DNA from: JALEFZ01 sp039817415
Lineage (GTDB): Bacteria; Bacteroidota; Bacteroidia; J057
DNA: 64,000 nt
Reading direction: 5' to 3'
Assembly: GCA_039817415.1 (NCBI GenBank)
Contig: JBCBVV010000007.1
Coordinates: 1 to 64,000 of the forward strand
Below are positions 36,097-44,957 of the stretch, one piece after another (position 1 is the stretch's first letter; each line of letters starts with the position of its first letter). The notes under the pieces were generated by a model. The model saw only the letters and a list, made by a program, of their open reading frames with translations, had not been told where the DNA came from and made no database searches. Position numbers and translations under genes: made by a program.

Positions 36097-37053
36097 TGCC
36101 TGCTTTACTTTACCAGGTGTACACCCATGATGCTTCTTAAACTGGGCAGAAAATTGAGCGATGTTACTGTAGCCTAGTCGGTATCCGATTTCAGATACGG
36201 TACCTTCTTTTCGTATCAATAAGTCCTTTGCGACCTCCATCTTGCGACTGAGGTAATATTGGTAAATGGAGTTGCCAAAGAGAGACTTAAAATCAGCTTT
36301 CAATTTCGATTTGCTCATGGCCATGTCTACTGCCAATTGGTCAATCGTGGGCGGAGAACCAAAAATATGCTGTAGAAGGACTTCTTTTACGGCAAACATT
36401 TTATCAATATCCTGACTTGTTAGGCGATGTTCTGGCATATATTTCCTTTGCCCAAATAGATTCAGGACCTTCCCTAGTATTTCGAGTCGTTGACCATTCT
36501 TAACGAAGGGATTTTCATGTTCTTCTTGAATAAGCGTCTTTCGCAATTCTTGGTCTAGAGCTTCGGGGAGCTCGGTGTACATGCAAAATTTTCGCTGCTG
36601 GAATAGCCTCTCCCATTGTCCAACATTCAAATGTGCAGATACTGTGGCAGGTGGAAAGGAAAAGAATACCACCTCAAATTCTTGATTTACCTCATTCACC
36701 CCTGAGGAATGAAAACCAGGAGAATAAAAAATGACTCCACTCTTGCCAGACTCACTTAATCGCCTTTTACCCTCTCCGATATTCTTCTCAATGATTCGAT
36801 TGGATAGGTTTATTTGTAGCATATACATGCCGTCCTCTTCATCGTTGATGCCATTTACCTGAACCTGCTGATGGAGATTATAACAATAGTGATGCAGTTG
36901 GATTTCATAGGGGAGAGCATAATACCGCAAAAAACCAGAGCCAAATGCAGGCGGAATATGGATTTGATTTTCTACGGGCTCAATTCCAATCATGGAAGCC
37001 ATCTGTTCCAACTGGGTCTTGGTAGGGGTAATATGGAGTCTGACAGGAATCAC
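36094..37053 (-). CDS. AraC-family transcriptional regulator
   Basis: A 319-aa regulator. Residues about 225-319 hold the two helix-turn-helix units: PTIDQLAVDMAMSKSKLKADFKSLFG and GTVSEIGYRLGYSNIAQFSAQFKKHHG, ending TPGKVKQA. The N-terminal two thirds is a sensor region with no named domain (DEEDGMYMLQINLSN is the clearest segment). The frame starts at GTG 37051-37053, since a stop codon lies two codons upstream and the next Met is residue 18. It converges with the large dehydrogenase gene, and regulation of that gene is possible but unproven. Confidence 0.85.
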   Translation of the reverse strand: MIPVRLHITPTKTQLEQMASMIGIEPVENQIHIPPAFGSGFLRYYALPYEIQLHHYCYNLHQQVQVNGINDEEDGMYMLQINLSNRIIEKNIGEGKRRLSESGKSGVIFYSPGFHSSGVNEVNQEFEVVFFSFPPATVSAHLNVGQWERLFQQRKFCMYTELPEALDQELRKTLIQEEHENPFVKNGQRLEILGKVLNLFGQRKYMPEHRLTSQDIDKMFAVKEVLLQHIFGSPPTIDQLAVDMAMSKSKLKADFKSLFGNSIYQYYLSRKMEVAKDLLIRKEGTVSEIGYRLGYSNIAQFSAQFKKHHGCTPGKVKQA

Positions 37054-37070
37054 GTATTAATCTCGGGCAT

Positions 37071-37277
37071 TTATGTCAATGTAGGACGTTCTGTTAATTC
37101 TACCTTCCTCCCATCGGGATCGAGTAGAACGGCGGAGTATCCCCATGGATGGGAGGATGCTTCTTGATGAATAGTCAGTCCTTTTGCCTTGATAATTTTC
37201 AAAAAAGAATCGAGTTCCTCAACAAAGAATCCTAATCTCATGCTATTGTCTGCCTCTTTTCCAGAAGCTAGAGGATT
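37071..37277 (-). pseudogene. Remnant of a VOC (glyoxalase/bleomycin resistance) gene, C-terminal half only
   Basis: The frame encodes PLASGKEADNSMRLGFFVEE, then a helix (LDSFLKIIKAKGLTIHQEA), then HPWGYSAVLLDPDGRKVELT. This is the typical final beta-alpha-beta-beta-beta unit of a VOC-superfamily protein, with GYSAVLLDPDG and the metal-ligand Glu strand. Only the last ~65 residues are present; the first half of the domain is missing and there is no good start codon (the only ATG is internal, at 37239-37241). The frame is immediately preceded, in the same frame, by the amber stop of the small gene upstream (37278-37280). It looks like a deletion remnant. Confidence 0.65.
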
Positions 37278-37577
37278 CTATTTACAAGCGACTCCATACC
37301 CCTGCATAGGACAGAAGCAAGAAGTACCAGGGGCTACTGGGGTTGCCAATTGGCATCTTCGGTTTCCCCAGTTGTCGCAACACCAAGTTGCCAAATCTCT
37401 GGATGGTGTATAGGTATTTTGTCGCTGAGTCTGGGGTGTAGAACTGTTGTAGGAATTTCCTCCCTCATCTTCTCCAAATCCTATTTGGGCTAAAATAATC
37501 GTGGATATCACTGTAACGGCTACGCCAACAATGATTTTGGAAAGCATGCCTTCCGACCTGCTGCTTGAGCGTCCCAT
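37278..37577 (-). CDS. Small single-span membrane protein with Cys-rich C-terminus
   Basis: A 99-aa protein, not assigned to a named family. One membrane segment is visible (about residues 12-31, LSKIIVGVAVTVISTIILAQ). A polar Ser/Asn/Thr/Gln-rich linker follows (GGNSYNSSTPQTQRQ). The C-terminal ~30 residues contain five Cys (CCDNWGNRRC and CFCPMQGYGVAC counted together give six with the pair), suited to disulfides in the periplasm. ATG 37575-37577 is used; a TTG twelve codons upstream is less likely. The stop TAG at 37278-37280 is followed in frame by the VOC remnant. Confidence 0.55.
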   Translation of the reverse strand: MGRSSSRSEGMLSKIIVGVAVTVISTIILAQIGFGEDEGGNSYNSSTPQTQRQNTYTPSRDLATWCCDNWGNRRCQLATPVAPGTSCFCPMQGYGVACK

Positions 37578-37731
37578 GGTACGTTTTGTTTTGTTGAGTA
37601 AGAATGGAGGCAAATGTCTATTTCTGATGAAAAAGACGATGGGGTATGCCTCTTTGACACTATTAATTTCACCAAAACGACCTGGAAATTATTAGTGCTT
37701 TTCAGCCAAAAAGACGATTCGTACTTTTGAA

Positions 37732-38265
37732 TTACATGCTGTGGAGGACGCGCTTAGCTTGAAGCAAATGCCTTTTTTCATGGGTAATGATGATGTCGAA
37801 AGCCTTTTCCAATTTGTAGACAATGGTTCCGTTGGCAGGGGAGGAAATGACCACCTCATTTCTAATCAAAGCCTCGCTACCTTTGACCTGCTGTTTTAAT
37901 TCCTCTTGATGCTCGAGGAACTGATCAAGAATATTGGGTGGGATAGTCGAAGAAGATGGCTCCCAAATAGGGAAAGTGGTGATTTTTCTGTCCTTCTCTG
38001 GTTCGACGCTTTTATGAATCATTTTCCCAAAGAAGTCCACGATAAATCCTATTCTGCCATGAAATGGGACTTTGTAGGTTCCGTCTTTGAGTGCTTTTAG
38101 AATAGGGAAATACGTACTATTGATCACAATGAGATGATCCAGATTTTGACCTATGCTCCATGTTTTTGAGTTAGGCTTCCAGTTGAGTTGCTTGGCAGAC
38201 AGTCCTCCAAAGGCATCTTGAAATTCATGGCTGTTTTGGTCAATAGCGTTGATCCACTTGTTCAT
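37732..38265 (-). CDS. DinB-family protein
   Basis: A 177-aa four-helix-bundle protein of the DinB/YfiT superfamily. SIGQNLDHLIVINSTYF supplies the first metal-ligand His in helix 2. THEKRHLLQAKRVL at the C-terminus supplies two more, with His-x3-His spacing. Members bind a divalent metal, and some are bacillithiol or mycothiol transferases; others have unknown roles. The start ATG 38263-38265 is the first of the frame. It stands alone, downstream of the SGNH hydrolase with about 255 bases between. Confidence 0.8.
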   Translation of the reverse strand: MNKWINAIDQNSHEFQDAFGGLSAKQLNWKPNSKTWSIGQNLDHLIVINSTYFPILKALKDGTYKVPFHGRIGFIVDFFGKMIHKSVEPEKDRKITTFPIWEPSSSTIPPNILDQFLEHQEELKQQVKGSEALIRNEVVISSPANGTIVYKLEKAFDIIITHEKRHLLQAKRVLHSM

Positions 38266-38522
38266 AGAAGGCTAGAATGGTGTCATGGGTATCTTCACTT
38301 GAAGAAAGGATATTCTTCCATTTCTACAACCATCCATCTCATATGTACCAGTGATTATTGTTAATGGGTCATTCGGGCAGCCTCTCTGCTCCAGTTAGTT
38401 TTTTCCTCCAAGGTATACCAGAATTTTAGGCCCTTTCAAATAGACAAAGCCATTTTCAGCAGGCGAAAGCTACATTTGGCTAGAACGATAGATATGGTAA
38501 CCTACCCATGCGGCAATTGGAC

Positions 38523-39305
38523 CTATAATGATATTACTTTACCTATCTGGGTTGAAATAAAAAAGGCCAGTTCCTTCCCCCAAATTTCATAGGCCAGCTT
38601 AGAAGGGTGTACCCCATCACTAAAAAATTGATTTACATCCTCATCCTCATGTTGATATGCTGTCCAGTCTTCGGGTTGAAATCTAGTATTGTGATAGTAT
38701 ATATCTGGATAGGCAGAGGCGATAGCGGGTAAACAATCCCCCAATATCTCTACAAGGCCTCCTATGAAGAACTGCATCAAAGGAGTAAAGGCAGGAAAGT
38801 GCTTGATAGGAGGGAGGCTAGCAAATACAATAGGTATGTTGGGATGTATGATCTTGATGTCCCGAATGAGTTCTACTACCTCTTTTTCCCATCCCCAGGG
38901 GGTATTGAGTTTAAAGGCATCATTGGCGCCTATTCCTAGCACGATGAGATCGGGTTGGGCTTGTTGACTTTGGGGCAAAAGGACCTCTCTTACTTGTCGG
39001 GCAGTATAGCCGCTCTGGGCAATAACTTCCCATTCGACTTTGCGCTCATACAAGGAAGCGAGATTTCTGGCTAATGCACCTGCAAAACCTTCCTCATGCC
39101 TACTAACTCCTACACCTGCGAATGTACTTTCGCCTAGTGCCAAAAGCTTCATGGGTGGATATGTTGATTCTCCAACCGTACCTCTGGGGTCTTCTGCTTC
39201 TGGTAGCCTAGGCACTTCTTTGTCGACTCTTTTGCCTTGTAAGTAGAGAATGGGCAAGAAAGGAATGCTTATAAGCAGGCCTAGAATGTATCTAAGGTAA
39301 TTCAT
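38523..39305 (-). CDS. SGNH/GDSL-family hydrolase
   Basis: A 260-aa esterase-like enzyme. The three blocks of the SGNH fold are present: LALGESTFAGVG with the nucleophile Ser in block I (GES replacing GDS), the GIGAND block III Asn, and DGVHPS with the catalytic Asp-His pair in block V. A hydrophobic N-terminal segment (residues 1-22) would anchor it in the inner membrane or serve as an uncleaved signal. Substrates in this family include acyl esters of lipids and sugars; this one is not assigned. ATG 39303-39305 precedes the hydrophobic segment. Confidence 0.85.
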   Translation of the reverse strand: MNYLRYILGLLISIPFLPILYLQGKRVDKEVPRLPEAEDPRGTVGESTYPPMKLLALGESTFAGVGVSRHEEGFAGALARNLASLYERKVEWEVIAQSGYTARQVREVLLPQSQQAQPDLIVLGIGANDAFKLNTPWGWEKEVVELIRDIKIIHPNIPIVFASLPPIKHFPAFTPLMQFFIGGLVEILGDCLPAIASAYPDIYYHNTRFQPEDWTAYQHEDEDVNQFFSDGVHPSKLAYEIWGKELAFFISTQIGKVISL

Positions 39306-39400
39306 GTTGAAGCAGGTATAAAAAGAAGGGCTGTAAATCCTTGAGGAAGCTACCCCAATTTGATTTACAACCCGGTGGTGTTTCTTATTGTTCGTCGGAC

Positions 39401-40192
39401 TTATTTTCCTTTGAAGCTAGGCTTTCTCTTTTCTACGAAGGCGGTGGTTCCTTCTTTTCCATCTTCAGACGTAATAGACTGGGCGAAGTTTTCCGCTTCT
39501 ACCTCATAGCCATTGCATTCCTCGATCCCGTTTCTACTTCTGTAGCCAGCGTTGATGGCGTCCAAGGTATAACGGATAGCCAATGGGGATTGCTCATAGG
39601 CTTTTCTCAGGATTTCAAGGCACTTATCAGCCAACTCGCCTCTGGTTGTTACATAATTGACAAGCCCTAGTCGGTAAGCTTCTTCAGCCGTGATCATGTC
39701 TCCTGTGATCAGGAGCTCGGTGGCTTTCCCTCTTCCAATCAACTGGGCCAAGCGCTGAGTTCCTCCATATCCCGCAATGATGCCTAGTTTTACTTCAGGC
39801 TGTCCAAACTTGGCGTTTTCGGAAGCGATTCTCATGTGGCATGCCATGGCAAGTTCACAACCTCCTCCAAGTGCGAATCCATTAACGGCTGCGATAATGG
39901 GCTTGTGAGAGTTTTCAATGGCGAAGAATACCTTTTGGCCAAATTGACTGGCTTTCATCGCACCCTCTTCTGTTAGTTCGGCAAGTTCTGAGATATCAGC
40001 ACCTGCTGCGAAGGCTTTGTCGCCAGAACCAATGATGACGGCTCCTTTTACTTCGTCATCTTCATTGAGTTTTTTTACTGCATCATACAATTCTTCCAGC
40101 AACTCAACTTTGAGGGCATTGAGTACTTTGGGACGATTGAGTACGATGACCAAGGTGTTGTTTCTTTTCTCCGTAAGAATGGTTTTATACAT
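39401..40192 (-). CDS. Enoyl-CoA hydratase/isomerase-family protein
   Basis: A 263-aa crotonase-fold enzyme of the cytoplasm. The oxyanion-hole segments are GDKAFAAGADISE and FALGGGCELAMACH. The Glu residues that catalyse hydration appear in GGGCELAMAC and FGQPEVKLGIIAGYGGTQRL, so enoyl-CoA hydratase activity (2-enoyl-CoA to 3-hydroxyacyl-CoA) is likely. ATG 40190-40192 is preferred over the GTG at 40231, since the extra residues show no similarity and lie in the terminator of the gene upstream. No other beta-oxidation gene is adjacent. Confidence 0.9.
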   Translation of the reverse strand: MYKTILTEKRNNTLVIVLNRPKVLNALKVELLEELYDAVKKLNEDDEVKGAVIIGSGDKAFAAGADISELAELTEEGAMKASQFGQKVFFAIENSHKPIIAAVNGFALGGGCELAMACHMRIASENAKFGQPEVKLGIIAGYGGTQRLAQLIGRGKATELLITGDMITAEEAYRLGLVNYVTTRGELADKCLEILRKAYEQSPLAIRYTLDAINAGYRSRNGIEECNGYEVEAENFAQSITSEDGKEGTTAFVEKRKPSFKGK

Positions 40193-40212
40193 GTTGGTGG
40201 GCTTTGTTATAT

Positions 40213-40248
40213 AAAAAAATGGGAAGGGCACATTGGCTCCTTCCCATT
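40213..40248 (-). terminator. Terminator of the membrane coiled-coil gene (minus strand)
   Basis: On the minus strand, the perfect 10-bp stem aatgggaagg/ccttcccatt is followed by a run of seven T. It separates the 304-aa gene from the enoyl-CoA hydratase gene. Confidence 0.85.
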
Positions 40249-40285
40249 CGTCAGTTTCTTTATGTAGGTGTTTTTTTCACCAGCC

Positions 40286-41200
40286 TTATTCTTTGAGCTT
40301 GTCAGAAAAGTCCGTTTCATCTGAAAAGCCATCCTCTCCAAGATCAGGATAAAATTCTGACTTCATCAGGAATTCAATCTCTTCCATTGTCTGTTGAGTT
40401 TGTTCGGTCTCGAACAGGAGGTTTTCGATCATCACATCTTCTCGCTCCGTATTTTGAAGCGTAATAGGCTGATCTTTGATGTATTCTACCATTTCTTCAA
40501 TGGTTTGAAGCTGCTCTTCAATTACTTCTCTGTTCTCGCGAACCTTGTAGTAGTTGTCCATTCTCATCTGAAGAAGCTTTAGTCTTTTTTCTTTGACTTT
40601 CTTCAGGCGGTTGGAAGCGTTCTTCAATTCCTGATTCAAGCGATCAATCTCCTGAACAGTTTTCTGGATGACTGTATCGTTGGTAAGTTGAGGAAATTTA
40701 TCTTTAAAATAAAGGAGCCTTGCATAGGAAAGCTCGATTGCATTCAGTTTGTTCAGGAAATTATTGACAAGGGATGGAACGGCTGAGTTCATCTTCCTGA
40801 ATCCTTCTTTAACGGCTTTGATTCTTCTTCTCAGTTTGTCGAATCGCTGCTGAGATTCCTGGGTAAGATCATTGTAGTAATCTACCAAGGTTTTGGTTTT
40901 CTGGAAGGCATCAATGTCCTTTTGGTATTTGGCATTGATGGCACGTATGAAGCGAGGATTATTTGAAATTGCACTCAGGGTCATCAGTTCTGCCCCACCA
41001 CCCATCAACACAACAGCCCAGATCAACATCGTAGGGTCCATGCTCAGCAAGGTGCTGATCGGCTCCGCCATGATGACGCCAAAGGCAGCCAGACCTGTAA
41101 TTACTGCCATAGCAGTCAGGTGGACTGGCCAGAAAAAGGCCTCCTTCGTGTAGTTGATAAACTTCTGTATCCTGGGTTTTACTTTTTTAGCTTTTGCCAA
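40286..41200 (-). CDS. Membrane protein with long coiled coil, unknown function
   Basis: A 304-aa protein. Two membrane segments lie at about residues 25-47 and 55-77. The remaining ~220 residues are almost entirely charged helix with heptad-like spacing (about 95-270), ending in an acidic tail. No family name is assigned. The start is TTG 41198-41200: there is no ATG between the upstream stop and the first membrane segment, and the N-terminal Lys-rich segment would be cytoplasmic. The arrangement suggests a cytoplasmic coiled coil tethered to the inner membrane. It lies downstream of gltX in the same direction, 226 bases apart. Confidence 0.65.
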   Translation of the reverse strand: MAKAKKVKPRIQKFINYTKEAFFWPVHLTAMAVITGLAAFGVIMAEPISTLLSMDPTMLIWAVVLMGGGAELMTLSAISNNPRFIRAINAKYQKDIDAFQKTKTLVDYYNDLTQESQQRFDKLRRRIKAVKEGFRKMNSAVPSLVNNFLNKLNAIELSYARLLYFKDKFPQLTNDTVIQKTVQEIDRLNQELKNASNRLKKVKEKRLKLLQMRMDNYYKVRENREVIEEQLQTIEEMVEYIKDQPITLQNTEREDVMIENLLFETEQTQQTMEEIEFLMKSEFYPDLGEDGFSDETDFSDKLKE

Positions 41201-41426
41201 GGTATTGTAATTCTTTTGTCTTTATAACGATTTGGTCAGCCAGGTTCTCATAAAAGTACGTAGGCGGCTCTGTTTCCGTTGTTCGATTATGAGGGAAATT
41301 AAACATCCCATTCATAAATTGAAAGTCCTCCATACGATATTGTTGGTATACAGCCGTTGGTGGAAGACATCTTCGCGATTCAGATGGCCTAAAAAGTACT
41401 CCTTTTGACCGCAGGAAGGCCCGAGC

Positions 41427-42965
41427 CTATTTCCCTACTTCATCAACAGCTTTTTGAAGGCGATTCAGCGTCTCTTCTTTCCCAATCAAATCCGCAATAT
41501 CAAACACGCCGGGTCCACCAGCTACACCCGTCAGGGCCAAACGCGTCGGAGCCATGGCTTTACCCATTCCCAATTCGTTGTCTTCAAGATGCTTTTTGAA
41601 AACCTTTTCGATTTCTTCTGCTTTCCAAGACGGAATTTGAGCGAATTTATTTTTGATATCCAACAGGATTTGCGGAGAATCAGCCTTCCAACGCTTTTTT
41701 ACCATCTTCTCATCATAAGAAGAGGGGGTTTGAAAAAGATAGGTTGCCTGGGAAACGAAATCCCCAATCACTGTTACCCTTTCTTGCATCAGCCTAATGG
41801 CCTCCTCTAGATAAGAATCTTCTTTTATTTCAAATCCAGCTTCTTCTACCAATGGTTTGACCAAAGGAAGAAGTTCAGCAGGAGACTTTTGCCTGATATA
41901 GGTCTGGTTGAACCAATTTAATTTATCCAGGTCAAACTTGGCCCCAGAGTTTCCGATACGCTCAAGGTCGAATAGTTCGACCAAACGAGCCTCATCCATC
42001 AATTCCTCATCATTGCCGGGATTCCAGCCCAGTAGCGACAGGAAGTTCATCAAGGCATCTGCTAAATACCCATCTTCTCTATAGCCTGTAGAGATATTTC
42101 CACTTTCTGGATCTGCCCAGTTGGTAGGGAAAACTGAGAATCCCAACTTATCTCCTTGCCTTTTTGACATTTTCCCTTTTCCATTTGGATTCAGGATGAG
42201 GGGCAAATGCACAAACTTGGGCATGGTACTTTCCCAATCGAAAGCACGGTATAGCATGACATGTAAGGGCGTAGAGGAAAGCCATTCTTCCCCTCTGATC
42301 ACATGGGTAATTCCCATCAGGTGATCATCTACTACATTGGCCAAGTGGTAGGTTGGCATCCCATCAGACTTCAACAGGATTTTGTCATCCAATTGAGAGG
42401 AATGGAACACAACCCAATCTCTGACGATGTCGTGAAAGCGGATATCCTCCTTCTTGGGCATCATGAAACGAATCACATAAGGATCACCATTGGCTATTCT
42501 TTGATCAACCTCTTCCTTGCTCAGGGTGAGGCTGTTGGTCATATCTCTTCTGGTAACGTAGTTGTATTGTTGCACCTGAGAACCCGCCTCTTTCAGGCGT
42601 TCGCGCATAGCGTCTAGTTCTTCGGATGTATCAAAGGCAAAGTAGGCTTTGCCTTCTTCGACCAACTTGTCGGCATATTGTCTGTAAAGACCTTCTTCAT
42701 TTCTGTCGCTTTGCTTGTAGGGACCTACTTCTCCGCCCTCTTTGACTCCTTCTGTAAAGGAAATTCCCAGCCATGCCAGCGCTTCATTGATGTATTCCTC
42801 TGCACCGGGGACAAAGCGTGTACGGTCAGTATCTTCTATTCTAAGGATGAATCTTCCGCCGTGTTTCTTGGCAAAAAGATAATTGTACAAGGCAGTTCGA
42901 ACCCCACCAATGTGAAGTGGTCCTGTTGGACTGGGTGCGAAACGAACTACAACCTGATCGCTCAT
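41427..42965 (-). CDS. gltX: Glutamyl-tRNA synthetase
   Basis: This enzyme charges tRNA-Glu (and possibly tRNA-Gln) with glutamate using ATP. The 512-aa length is typical of the bacterial enzyme. The class I HIGH motif appears as PTGPLHIGG near residue 17, and the KMSKS loop as KMSKRQG. The dimerisation and anticodon-binding parts follow, including the helical C-terminal region typical of this family. No amidotransferase gene is in the window to show whether misacylation occurs. ATG at 42963-42965. A weak -7-like box (TAACTTTA) occurs about 60 bases upstream. Confidence 0.97.
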   Translation of the reverse strand: MSDQVVVRFAPSPTGPLHIGGVRTALYNYLFAKKHGGRFILRIEDTDRTRFVPGAEEYINEALAWLGISFTEGVKEGGEVGPYKQSDRNEEGLYRQYADKLVEEGKAYFAFDTSEELDAMRERLKEAGSQVQQYNYVTRRDMTNSLTLSKEEVDQRIANGDPYVIRFMMPKKEDIRFHDIVRDWVVFHSSQLDDKILLKSDGMPTYHLANVVDDHLMGITHVIRGEEWLSSTPLHVMLYRAFDWESTMPKFVHLPLILNPNGKGKMSKRQGDKLGFSVFPTNWADPESGNISTGYREDGYLADALMNFLSLLGWNPGNDEELMDEARLVELFDLERIGNSGAKFDLDKLNWFNQTYIRQKSPAELLPLVKPLVEEAGFEIKEDSYLEEAIRLMQERVTVIGDFVSQATYLFQTPSSYDEKMVKKRWKADSPQILLDIKNKFAQIPSWKAEEIEKVFKKHLEDNELGMGKAMAPTRLALTGVAGGPGVFDIADLIGKEETLNRLQKAVDEVGK

Positions 42966-43149
42966 GATAATTAATGATTTAGCTAAGCTTTCAACGTCTG
43001 TCGAAATGATTTGTTACGGCTGTAAAGTTAAAGGAATAATTAGGAGGGGAAAGGGTAGCTCCCAACGATTTTGGGATTAATCCTTCAAAAGCGATTTTTT
43101 CCCAAAAATATCTTCTAATTTTATACATCTGTTTACATAATTCCCAAGC

Positions 43150-43869
43150 ATGGCAGAGAAAGACTCATCCCGTTTTCTTCAAAATTTTCAAACCTATCTA
43201 GGAGAATTTGTATACGGAGGGATCGACGGTTCAGTAACCACCTTCGCCGTGGTAGCTGCAGCAACAGGTGCCGAACAACCCATAGCCGTCATTCTTATTC
43301 TAGGATTCGCCAACCTATTTGCGGACGGATTTGCCATGTCTGTTGGGGCATATCTCTCGGCCAAAGCAGAGCAAGATAGTTATGACAAGCAATTTCGAGA
43401 GCAAAAGGTAAAGATCCAGACGCATCCAGAGGAAGAAAAGAAGAGTCTGAGGGAAGCCTACGCCAACAAGGGCTTTGAAGGAAAATTACTGGATCAGGTG
43501 GTTGAGGTCCTTTCCAGTGAAGAGGACCGTTGGGTGGATGTCAAAATGAAAGAGGAACTGGAATTGGTGGAAGAACCTAAATCTCCTGTTGCCATGGGGG
43601 CAGTTACTTATCTATCCTTCGTGCTCATAGGATTGATTCCATTATTGGTGTATGCTTTTTCCTCTGTGCTCCCGCTAGACTATAACCAGTTATTCTGGAC
43701 AGCCTGTATCCTTACCGCAATTGGTTTTTCGATCATTGGATATCTAAAAGCCTATGTAGCCGAAACCTCCCAGATTCGTGGGATTATGGAAACCTTGGCA
43801 CTTGGTGGAATAGCGGCAGGCGTATCTTATATCGCTGGTGATTTGTTGGAAAAACTTTTGGCAGGATAA
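43150..43869 (+). CDS. VIT1/CCC1-family transporter
   Basis: A 239-aa membrane protein of the vacuolar iron transporter family, which moves Fe2+ or Mn2+ into compartments or out of the cell. Segments GGIDGSVTTFAVVAAATGA and LFADGFAMSVGAYLS hold the conserved acidic and Gly residues. About five membrane helices are visible, with a charged central loop (about 75-140) rich in Glu and Lys. Bacterial members probably act as metal exporters. It is a single gene, divergent from gltX. Confidence 0.85.
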   Translation: MAEKDSSRFLQNFQTYLGEFVYGGIDGSVTTFAVVAAATGAEQPIAVILILGFANLFADGFAMSVGAYLSAKAEQDSYDKQFREQKVKIQTHPEEEKKSLREAYANKGFEGKLLDQVVEVLSSEEDRWVDVKMKEELELVEEPKSPVAMGAVTYLSFVLIGLIPLLVYAFSSVLPLDYNQLFWTACILTAIGFSIIGYLKAYVAETSQIRGIMETLALGGIAAGVSYIAGDLLEKLLAG

Positions 43870-44010
43870 GGCTGCTTAGTCCACTCGCATCATACAGAAT
43901 GGGGGAATATTCGCAGAACTATAAGAGTGATCTTATTTTTTGTGTTCCCGCACAAAGAAAGAATTGGTTGAGATTTGCTACATTGAGTACAGAACAGCCT
44001 TTGTACAATC

Positions 44011-44877
44011 ATGAAAAAAGAACCACAAACTTATCCCAATAAGGATATGCTTATAACATTAGGTGTATTCTTTGTCGCTGTTTCCTTTTTTCTCCTAGTC
44101 ATTTACCCTATTCTAACCTCCTCTCCTTTTCCCAAAAGAGGAATGTATGTTTTGGATCTTAAAGATTCGATCTATTCCACAATTATCAGAGATCAGGAAC
44201 AGAATCTTATTTCCTTTGATAATAAGCCTTACTACCTCAAGAGATTCAATGAATGTGTGTACGGGGTGAAAATTCTCAATGAACATGAAAAATTTGTCTA
44301 TGATGGTCCCTTTGTATGCTATGGTGAATTTGGAGATACAATAAGGACAGGGCACATGAAGGATGGTGTGGAGGAGGGAATAAGTAGAAATTACTATCGA
44401 GCCAAGAATCTTAAATCTAAGGTGAAATTTATCAATGAGAGACTCTCTTTTACGATGAGCTGTCTTGAAAGTGAAAACATAGAAGTATATACCGCCAAAC
44501 TAAGTAGTGGGGAAATTATCTATCAATCGCAGTTTGATTCCTTGGGAAATTTGATTGCATCCAATGGAAGGCCCTATTTCGGTATGCAAACCGGTCATTA
44601 TGATTTTTCTTCAGAAATTATGTCTGACTTGGTGATTTATGTATTTCAAGAAACTGGCGTAAAAAGAGAAATAACTATCCCATTGTTGAACGGCATGGAA
44701 CCTTCGGGAACCTTAAAGGAGTATGCCTTTACCCAAGTGGATGAGCATATTTTTGTTTTTAAGGGATATTTTAATGACACCATACAAACCAAGTTGCCTT
44801 TCATACTCAGAACTATGGGGGAGCATGGCATGGAGCCCGTTCTCGATACCATTAGCTTTAGGTTAACGCCTTTTTAG
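44011..44877 (+). CDS. Membrane-anchored protein of unknown function
   Basis: A 288-aa protein with one N-terminal membrane helix (about residues 12-34) and the rest outside. The following region is beta-rich; a segment around residues 85-130 (KFVYDGPFVCYGEFGD, RTGHMKDGVEEGISRNYY) loosely recalls MORN-type repeats that describe G-x-Y/F/W-x-D-G modules. No named family is assigned. ATG 44011 precedes the membrane helix. Base composition is slightly more AT-rich than the neighbours, which may reflect a non-conserved gene. Confidence 0.55.
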   Translation: MKKEPQTYPNKDMLITLGVFFVAVSFFLLVIYPILTSSPFPKRGMYVLDLKDSIYSTIIRDQEQNLISFDNKPYYLKRFNECVYGVKILNEHEKFVYDGPFVCYGEFGDTIRTGHMKDGVEEGISRNYYRAKNLKSKVKFINERLSFTMSCLESENIEVYTAKLSSGEIIYQSQFDSLGNLIASNGRPYFGMQTGHYDFSSEIMSDLVIYVFQETGVKREITIPLLNGMEPSGTLKEYAFTQVDEHIFVFKGYFNDTIQTKLPFILRTMGEHGMEPVLDTISFRLTPF

Positions 44878-44957
44878 AGATTGGTTGACATTTAATACAT
44901 CGCTTTAACTGCATGTAGAGTACCTTCATGTTAATTTTTGATTTTACTTTTAGCACA

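Noticed and set aside
38381..38535. Minus-strand frame reading a hydrophobic stretch (IIIGPIAAWVGYHIY), a stop, and then SPAENGFVYLKGPK, next to the SGNH hydrolase gene
   Set aside because: It looks like a possible decayed membrane-protein fragment, but it is too short and unrecognised to call a gene or pseudogene.
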